DNA of 64,000 bases from Oreohelix idahoensis (lineage: Eukaryota; Mollusca; Gastropoda; Stylommatophora; Oreohelicidae), in NCBI GenBank assembly GCA_024509875.1, contig JAMPIV010018779.1, positions 338,307 to 402,306 of the forward strand. The letters are read 5' to 3'. The notes below the pieces were generated by a model. That model made no database searches. It saw nothing but the letters and a program-made list of their open reading frames with translations, and was not told where the DNA came from. The translations under genes and the position numbers were made by a program. How positions within the stretch are numbered: position 1 is the stretch's first letter; each line of letters begins with the position of its first letter. This document shows positions 56,194 through 64,000 of this stretch, piece by piece.

Positions 56194-57300
56194 CTTACTT
56201 ACTTACTTAGTCGTTCCCCTTCTACCGTGAGGTGTAGAGGTTTGGAAGAGAGAGCGCCAGACTATCCTATCGGCTGTCTTCCTCCTGGCCTGGTTCCATT
56301 CTAGTCCTCGGTCCTTCAAAGATTGTCTAATGTTGTCCTCCCAGCGGACTCTGGGTCGTCCTCGGGGTCTGGATCCTTGGCTCTTTGTCTCCCATGCCTG
56401 TCGTGGTATCCGATCTTCTCCCATTCTGCAGACATGGCCAAACCATCTTAATTAGAACTGTTCTACTTGGGTCTGCAGGGGGTAGGGTTTAAGGCCTTGA
56501 CGTATCATCTGGTTGCGTACCATGTCTCTTCTTGTTACTTCAACCACCTTCCTCAGATACCTCATTTCTGAGGTTTGGATCTGGCTTTTATGGGTTGTAG
56601 TCATTGCCCATGACTCGCATCCATATGTCAAGACTGGGACATAGGTGGAGCGGTATACAGCCATCTTCGTTTTCTTACCAACCTCTCTCTTGCTGAGGAA
56701 TCCTCGATTTATGGCCTGAAAAAGTCTCCCAGCTGCTGCTTTTCGAGTGGCCAACTCTTCTTTGATGCCTCCCTTTCGGTCTATAATAGCTCCGAGGTAT
56801 TTAAAGTGGTCGACCTGCTCCAGGACCTGTTTTCGCAGCTTAATCTGATGTCTTCTTTCTTCTCGTGATATCACCATGGATTTTGTTTTAGAGCTGCTTA
56901 TGACCATCCCTCTCTTCTCCAGCTCTTCCTTCCAGACTAGCAGGTTGGATTGGAGATGTGCCTCTGATTTAGCAATCAGGGCAACATCATCAGCAAATGC
57001 CAGCTCCGAAATATAGACCTGTCTCATCTTCCAGTACCCCACTGAATACTTTCTTGTTCTCTCCATACATGCCTTGATGACATCGTCCATAAGGAGTATG
57101 AAGAGGTAAGGTGATAGGATATCACCTTGTCTTACACCAGTGGTGGTCCTGAACTCTTCTGACTTATGGTTTGCTGTCCTCACATAATTTCTGCAAGACT
57201 TGTAGAAGCTCTGTATAGCATGAATCAGAGGTGCTGGAATATTCTTCCTTGCCAAACAGTCCCAAAGTTTGCTCCAGGGGACCCTGTCAAACGCCTTTTC
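56194..57300 (-). mobile_element. 5'-truncated LINE copy with 11-bp target duplication and (TAAG)n tail
   Basis: GGATGAAATAA flanks both sides (56183-56193 and 57301-57311). Reading on the minus strand, the insertion starts inside RT at EKAFDRVPWSKLW, passes FADDVALIA and LTYGCESW, and ends GRRGTTK-stop followed by TAAGTAAGTAAG. It is almost identical to 38.81-39.91 kb (differences such as K to M and E to K). One TAA (minus strand, near 56450) interrupts the C-terminal region, after TQVEQF and before LRWFGHV. It is a pseudogene by truncation. Confidence 0.9.
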
Positions 57301-57501
57301 GGATGAAATAAAGAAGTCTGAAATAGAGGAAAGCCAATGAATAACAGAGTCAAGTAAAATGATATTGGTCTTTAAAACATCAGGAGAAAGGCAACCCATT
57401 TCGAAAATGAGACAATATTCTAGAGGACAGCGAGTACGGTCAACACAAAGCACGAACGAATACAAGTTACCTGGATATCACAGTCACCAGAATGGTCTGG
57501 G

Positions 57502-60500
57502 TGTCACGCTTTGCTTGGCATTGTCTGCCCTTTACTCTGCTTTCTTTCTAACTTTGCCTACGCCCTCTTTTCTGTAATTTTTGTTCTTAACAGCTCAAAT
57601 TCTGTCCTCGGTACCTGTCAATCTTGCAGAGGCAAGTTTAGGCCCACCTCTTTGCACGTGCAAAAAGCGGCATTCTGTCTAAAATCTTTTATGTAGAGAT
57701 TCCTGGGAAAATCGGAGTCCCCTGACTCTTTTTGATCTGGAAAACACGAGAAGCGCTCTGTCCTTTCGTTTCTGCCATTCACGGACGAGCGAGCGTGCTG
57801 CCGTTACGTCTAGTTTCTCGTCTGGAGTTGTTTGATCTCGAACACGTGCAGAAATATCCACTACGCCCCGGCAGGCTCTATCTCTATATATAGGGGCCGG
57901 TCTTTATCTCTCTTCACCATTCTCGCTTTACGTATTCCTTGCTACCTGAATAATCAGTTTAGGTTGATAGCCTATAACCAGATTTATTGAGCGGAAATTG
58001 AATTCCTTTGCTCGATAAGCACACCTAATTTTTTTAAGTTTATTTAGTAGGGAGCCCAGTTACTTTATAATATATTTAATTCTTAAAGTAAAGTAATTTT
58101 TGTGTGACTCGGGTAATCTGATAATTTCTAAACATTCTATTAATTTTAGTTCCACAAAGAGTGCACACTTAAGACTGAGAGATATTTTATCTGACGGAAG
58201 AGAGTGAGGGATTTTTAGAAAGACAAGAATAGGGGGTAGGGAATGTATATCTATTTTTTCCACAATGTTTACCCATTTTGAATATGTGTGGAATTAATTC
58301 TGTATATAATTTGTGTTATTCGTTTGTTATTAGCGCGTTATCGGCGAACGGCAATTTATTTACATACCCGTATGTAGAATGACTACTCTGGCCTGGCCTA
58401 ACGAAATTGTCGGTATGTGTGTGTGTGTGAACAGCGCGAGGGCAGGTTAAGCTCGCGAGCGCAGCCGTCATGCATGGTTGAATGTAAATTCAAGGTCATC
58501 TTGACGCTGTCTTTGTTTTTCTACCGGGCGCTAAGCGATTCTCCAGAAATAGACCGGGCATTCATAATAACGTGCCCCGTGGAGTTTATTCTGCTAGCCT
58601 GCATTATCAACCACCAATATTTCCAGATCGCACTGCCGGCCAAACGGCCTGTCAGTTACCTAGCTTACCTGGCGGTCAGTCGTGGATTATTACCTACCGC
58701 CTACCGCATATCACCGGTGCCCTTGCCTTCCACCATTCACGGCCACACTGTCGGACCCATTATCGTCCGGTCACCGTGGATAATAACATCGTACAGCCAC
58801 AAAGAAGAAGCCAACGATTTTCCAGTCTAGGCACCTGTGGGTTCCAAGCTACTTATCTCTTATCAGATGCGCCTCCTGTGCTAGTCCTCACGTATACTCG
58901 TTGCGTTAATCGTCAGCAGAGGTCTCTAGCGACCTGCTAATGAGATTTATTAATTGTGCTTGGATAAGTGCACTAGTACTCGTTTCCTTCACCCGTGCTT
59001 GGATAGTGAGTGCACTCTTAGATTTTTACGACACCTGTTTTCCACAGGGAGCTTATCTCCTTCATTAATTGGATAGCAACATCGAAAGGAACAGTATTAG
59101 ATTTCTCGGAGTTTAGGAGTACTTACATACCAGAATTTATTTTAGCACACGGCAGGAAAGGCCGTTTTTCATGACGGAAGACTGGGGGCCACTTGTTAGT
59201 TAAAAAACTGGATGTGTGATAGACTCTCTGGGTGTTGGTGTGGTGTGAGGCGTTCTGCTTGCGTGCGATTTAACTAAGTGGTGTGGTAGGTTGGTTGTTT
59301 ACTATGATTGTGATTTTTGGCCTTCAGAGATTATGAAGGCATACTGATTTCCATGTTGATGTTGTGGTCGTTTATTTTCTTTTGTTTGATAAACATAAAA
59401 ATATATATTGTGGTCAGGACCTCTTCTCTTATAACTGTCACTGAATGTCGTAATATATGTTCTTACTGTTTTAGACTTGGTCTATTTGTCCAGAGAGAAC
59501 GGAGACTGACATATTGTCACCGTTGACTTTGCTAGGAGCATTATAAATGCTCAAGCAGGAATTATAAGCGGTGATTTGGTTTTGGTTAAGGGGGAAAGTA
59601 TAAAAAAATGGTTTAAGAAATAAGAATGGATTTGAATAAAGACTATTTGTCTTGCTAAAAGGGAGATAAAATGAGTGAAATAATACTTTGATCAAAGGGA
59701 GGAGACTCTGAATATTAAGGTCAGGGGAGGAAAGTGCTTAATTACACTTAAGTAGATTTGGTGAGTTGGTAATCATGGTTTAGAAAATGTACATATAAGA
59801 ATTGTATAGCAAGCTTTAGAGAAGACAATATAAGGTTAAGTCAAATTATGCAAAGGGAGACAACGGTTAATTACCTCCCTTATATGATTAAGTGAGTTGA
59901 GAGAAAAAAATATGCACGTGAAAAGTTTACCAGGACAACGGATGACACTTCACTGAGTTGTTTACACAGTGGATAAGCGTGAACATATTCCAGCTGAGTG
60001 GAGAATAGGAGGAATCAATGAATTTACAGTAAACAAGGACAGATCAGCTGATAATGATTTTATAGAGGAGAACACACTTGGACAACTGGTGAGCGGTCGC
60101 ATTTTTCGGAGGAGCAGTCCTGGTTAAGGACGTAGAGTGGCAGGAATGTGTTTTCTGCCAGGCTCAAGTTCAATTTCTGTGTGAAACAGAATGAATACTT
60201 CTGAAGAATCCTATAGACCTAGTTAGAGTAGTAGAATCTATTCACATATGAAAGACAAAGCTGTGTTTAAAGTATAGGCTTAGTGATAAGGGGTGATAGT
60301 AAGAAATATGAGTGTTGTGAGGATTCTGTGAAACCAAAGTAAGTAGGTCCTTTGACTCATAACTTTTGATAGACATTGAATAGAATGATTTCAGAAGCTG
60401 AAATAAAGTATTACAAGGTTAACGACGCTTACAACTAAGTGAGCGCAGGATAATGAGAAATGAAGCTGAAGCTACAAAATTGACTATGAGGTGGATAAAA

Positions 60501-61405
60501 TGAGACTAAGTAAGCATCTGAGAAGATTTACAGAAGAATATGGATTTAATAGCCGTGCTGGGCTATTGTGTAATGAACTTTGCAATATTGACTGTTACAA
60601 GTACGATGAGTAAGAAATTGAAGGGTGATTGTATTTACAGGATGAAACATGCGCTCTCTAGCAGGTATAAGTATGAGGATACTGCAACAGGTGGACCCAA
60701 TGTGCTAATTGGCATATATGAATTTTAAGATGATGGTATTTTGATTAATATGAGTCAAATCTGACAGGATTAGTAGAGGAGAGAAAACCACTCAGGAAAG
60801 AGTTGATGAAAGGCTTGAGAGAAGCCAGAATAAATAGAATAGCCTTAAGGGAAGAAAATAGGTATAAACCATATCTGATAATGTTCTCAGGTAGAGAGCT
60901 ATATATAGATGCATAGGTACATGAATGTGCCCAGGAGGAATGGGACATACAAGAGACAGTTAGGAAATGTTTGTACCAGGAATTTGTACCACATGCCTCT
61001 GTTATGATGAACTTCTGAGATGTAAATAAAATGTTTGTTTTGATGGAACGTTTCTCAAGTTGGGTTAAGTCTCTAAAAGGTTGTTGAGTGCTAGAGTAAA
61101 CAAGATACTGGATATAAAGAAAATCACCACTATACGAAGTTGTCACTAAGTAACATCACAAGGAGGGATGGAACGAGTTAGGTTGGAAGCTTGAGATATA
61201 TCATCCAGGAATAGTCTGCTCTGGCGGTGATGGCCAGTATTAAGATATACTCTTACTTGGAAGATTGTCAATAGACTAAATTCTCAAAATAGAAAATCCG
61301 ACGACTAAGTCTGCCCCAGTCACCTAGTTCGTTGATTAACAATTAGTGCCAATATTCATATACAGGGCACACAGTCACATAAGATTACTACATGGCACTG
61401 TGACA
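57502..61405 (+). mobile_element. Unidentified ~3.9-kb insertion with LTR-like ends
   Basis: It starts TGTCAC and ends GTGACA, and is followed after 10 bases by TGGTGCCGCAACCAG, which resembles a primer-binding site. Inside are TATATATAGGGG (57885-57896), a second TATATATAG near 60903, AATAAA at about 61027 followed by TGTTTGTTTTG, and a second primer-site-like GACTGGGGGCCACTTG at 59182. I find no gag or pol. The flanks look like parts of the Penelope-like element, but no target duplication was found. It may be a very long LTR or two LTR fragments. Most of the sequence is unrecognised. Confidence 0.3.
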
Positions 61406-61589
61406 TATTACTAATTGGTGCCGCAACCAGTCCTAGGAGTTCACCACCACGGTGACAATATAACCAAAGTCACGGTAGGCTGGAGAAATAGTCTTCTTAC
61501 TCTCCAGAAGTCAGATCTCCTCCCATAATTTTCATTAGTGACTCTATTCTAATCTACTTTCCCATTACACATTCATAATCTGTCTGAAC

Positions 61590-62309
61590 TCTGACAAAAT
61601 CTATTCGTAATTTATACCTACCTGTGACACTGGGCTTTTGAAATAAAGGGCCAGAGGTTTAGGTTCACTGTGATAAATGTCATTTAAGTGTTAGCGGAAT
61701 CTATTTGTCAAACGTCTGCCAGTTTCACCAATATAGTTATTAATGTTACATCTTTTACAGATAATAGTATAAATAAGATTCCTAGATTCACAAATAAATG
61801 ACTCGAATAATAAAATTGCTCTAGTAGGGCTAGTATTCACTAAGCTGCTGTGTACGAGAATGTCCTAGAAATTCTTATCTCTACAACAGGCGGATCCCGG
61901 AACAACTTACTGATAACAGGATCAGAGGTGAGAATAGGCAGATGACGAAATAGAATTCTGTTCACCGCCAACTGTGAGGATGGATAGTTAGAACAAGTTT
62001 GAGTCTGTCAGATGTGGCAGAAGGTTTAGTAGTGAGTGCCATCTGACGAGTGACGGGTGGGATGCGATTAAGAGCATAAGATAAAACATGTTCTGGATAA
62101 AGACGTCGGCGAAAAAGCTCAAGCATCTCTTGAGCTCGCTCATGGAAATTATCGTCATCGTGACATAACCGACGCAAGCGAAGAAGTTGAGAAAAGAGAA
62201 TGGAATTTTTACAACTAAGAGAATGAGATGAAGTATAAAGAAGGAAACCATGAGCGTCTGTAGGCTTATAACAGATATAAGTTTTAAGACCAGTAGGGCT
62301 AATTGTCAC
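61590..62309 (-). pseudogene. Penelope-like element fragment: RT C-terminus and GIY-YIG endonuclease
   Basis: The first frame (62309-61962) reads TYICYKPTDAHGFLLYTSSH, then LRLRRLCHDDDNFHERAQEM and LSYALNRIPPVTRQ. K-P-T-D-x-H.....S.H...K.SI.FSQ.LRLRR.C is the post-catalytic RT region of Penelope-like elements. A shifted frame gives NRILFRHLPILTSDP and then, after stops, ICESRNLIYTIICKRCNINN followed by YIGETGRRLTNRFR and HLNDIYHSEPKPLALYF. That is a GIY-YIG endonuclease with its paired cysteines, YIG and the R/H residues. Everything upstream of the RT thumb is missing, and stops and shifts show it is dead. The 5' boundary meets the hAT end at about 62310. Confidence 0.8.
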
Positions 62310-62520
62310 AATGAGGTTTATTGTTGCTGTTTAGACGATTTTGTATAATTTTATATAATATTTTGTGAAATGTTTCTTGGATACACTGCTGACCACCTCG
62401 ATCCTTGTCCGCGAACCTTAGGTTAAGAACCGCTGGTCTAGGGGAAGTACACAGAGGGGGGCGGATATGAGAGAGATGCACACCAAGCAAGGCATACTGA
62501 ATAACCTGAACACCGGAAGG

Positions 62521-62841
<321 letters not shown>

Positions 62842-62874
62842 AGAAGGGAATGATAGAAAGTGGCAAGCAGAACG

Positions 62875-63055
62875 TGTGACGCTTTGATTCTAGGATAAGA
62901 AGTAAATAAGTTGTGGACGATTTGACTCTAGGATAAAAAGTAAATAAGTTCTGACGATTTGACTCTAGGATAAGAAGTAAATACGTTGCGACGATTTGAC
63001 TCTAGGACATGTCATTAAGTTACAACACTTTGCTCTAGGACAGATGAATAAGTTC
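62875..63055. repeat. ~37-bp tandem repeat, about 5 copies
   Basis: CTAGG starts at 62890, 62928, 62965, 63002 and 63035. Units read GACGATTTGACTCTAGGATA then AAGTAAATAAG and decay toward the right. Confidence 0.9.
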
Positions 63056-63892
63056 TAAGTTAAACCCGAGCTTCACGGCTCAGTGAGCATAAACTCCGAA
63101 TTTAATATAACACGGCTTTCACAGATAGTCCTGCTTCTTCATGAACCATTGCCGGTTATCATGTCTGTCCACATCTTCCTGTCTTCAGTATTTTACTATT
63201 CATCAAATCTGCTGTTGAATTCCTTCCATGCCATATGGTCAAACTACCCATAATCTTCTCTCTTTCTTGTCCTCTATCTTGTATTGTCTCTTGAGTAGTC
63301 ATAAATCAAAACAACTTCTTTTCTCAGACAGGTCTATTCAAAATAACTTCATTTTGACCCGGTCACCATTGAACAATAATTTATTATAATAATGCACTGT
63401 AATGGAATTAACTACACAGCAAGTAAGAAGGAGATACAAGCACAGACAGACTTTTAAACATTTATCAAGAAACACTTTGTGAGAAGACTTAAAATCTGTG
63501 GCAATAATGGCTAGCAATTAAATCATGACGAATGTAATAATAATGAAGCTAACGATCTTGATAACAATAATGACATCAATGGAGCTGATGATGAGTTTGA
63601 AAATAAAAATAATTATTGCTGATTGTTATGATGGTAATGGCGACGATGATGACACTAATAGAATGAGGACCTGGCATTCATGTAAGAATAAACACCACAA
63701 ATATGTTGAGGTACAGAACCCCTGTTTGGGGCAATGCATGAATACTCGAAATTATGTCCCAGTTATCCTGATCTGCTTTACGTTGTACCGGCTAATGTAG
63801 TACACCCAGTAAAGACCAGGCTTTGTTAACGTGTTCCATTCCTAGCAATGGAAGTGATGTTGAGACAAGATCATAATAAATTGATATATTAT
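63056..63892. other. Nothing recognised
   Basis: AT-rich. A 91-codon plus frame at 63525-63800 has low-complexity Ile/Met/Asp content and no motif. Confidence 0.4.
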
Positions 63893-63920
63893 GGGGGGGG
63901 GGGGGGGGGGGGGGGGGGGG
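63893..63920. repeat. Poly-G tract (28 G)
   Basis: Uninterrupted G28. Confidence 0.97.
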
Positions 63921-64000
63921 AAGTATTTCAAAAGAAAAAAAAATTACTATTAGAGCCTAGTTTAAGAATTTAGATCATTAGTGATGTGAATAAAAAAGAA

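Overview
The window is animal nuclear DNA, AT-rich and made almost entirely of transposable elements and their debris, tandem repeats and microsatellites. No host protein-coding gene, rRNA or functional tRNA could be supported. The mix of a Gmr1-like LTR retrotransposon, several APE-type LINEs, a GIY-YIG Penelope-like element, a hAT, tRNA-derived SINEs and very long (TA)n tracts suggests a marine invertebrate. A mollusc, perhaps a gastropod, is my best guess, but this is inference and other lophotrochozoans or an arthropod are not excluded.

Layout. 1-0.8 kb: a wrecked Tc1/mariner-type element with a transposase N-terminus. 0.8-4.1 kb: two copies of a ~530-bp tandem duplication, the second split by a 2,476-bp insertion that looks like a solo LTR (TG..CA ends, 5-bp target duplication). 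4.1-19.9 kb: a nest of two copies of one LTR retrotransposon. The outer copy has its two LTRs in opposite orientation around a truncated pol with three in-frame stops. A nearly intact 9.2-kb copy (10164-19401, minus strand) is inserted in its right LTR. Its gag-pol frame is open except for one TAG. Its pol order is protease - integrase - RT - RNase H, the copia-like order known from Gmr1-type Ty3/gypsy elements. 19.9-24.6 kb: a decayed Jockey-like LINE (minus), with a second LINE (plus) inside it.

25-49 kb is old repeat landscape. It holds minisatellites with periods of 23, 81, 89, 78 and 46 bp, (GAT)n, (TC)n and (TA)n tracts, and LINE 3' fragments. It also holds three tRNA-derived SINE-like sequences and several interspersed families. 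Three of these families recur in the same order at 30.9-35.1 kb and 36.7-41.2 kb, which suggests a segmental duplication. A 5'-truncated LINE (37841-39913) has a perfect 12-bp target duplication.

49.7-54.1 kb is a 4.35-kb satellite of about 69 copies of a 63-bp unit. It appears to have grown out of an interspersed repeat whose sister copy at 35.6-36.0 kb carries the unit once. Every unit contains a branch-point/pyrimidine/CAG arrangement like a 3' splice site on the plus strand.

55.2-62.4 kb is bounded by hAT-like terminal inverted repeats and a matching 7-bp target duplication. It contains a Penelope-like element fragment with RT C-terminus and GIY-YIG endonuclease (minus), a hammerhead-like motif, another LINE copy with target duplication, a (TA)n tract and a ~3.9-kb stretch with LTR-like ends. 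The rest is (TA)n, a 37-bp tandem repeat, and AT-rich sequence in which I see nothing.

Nothing here forms a host pathway. The elements interact as nested insertions whose order in time can be read from the interruptions.
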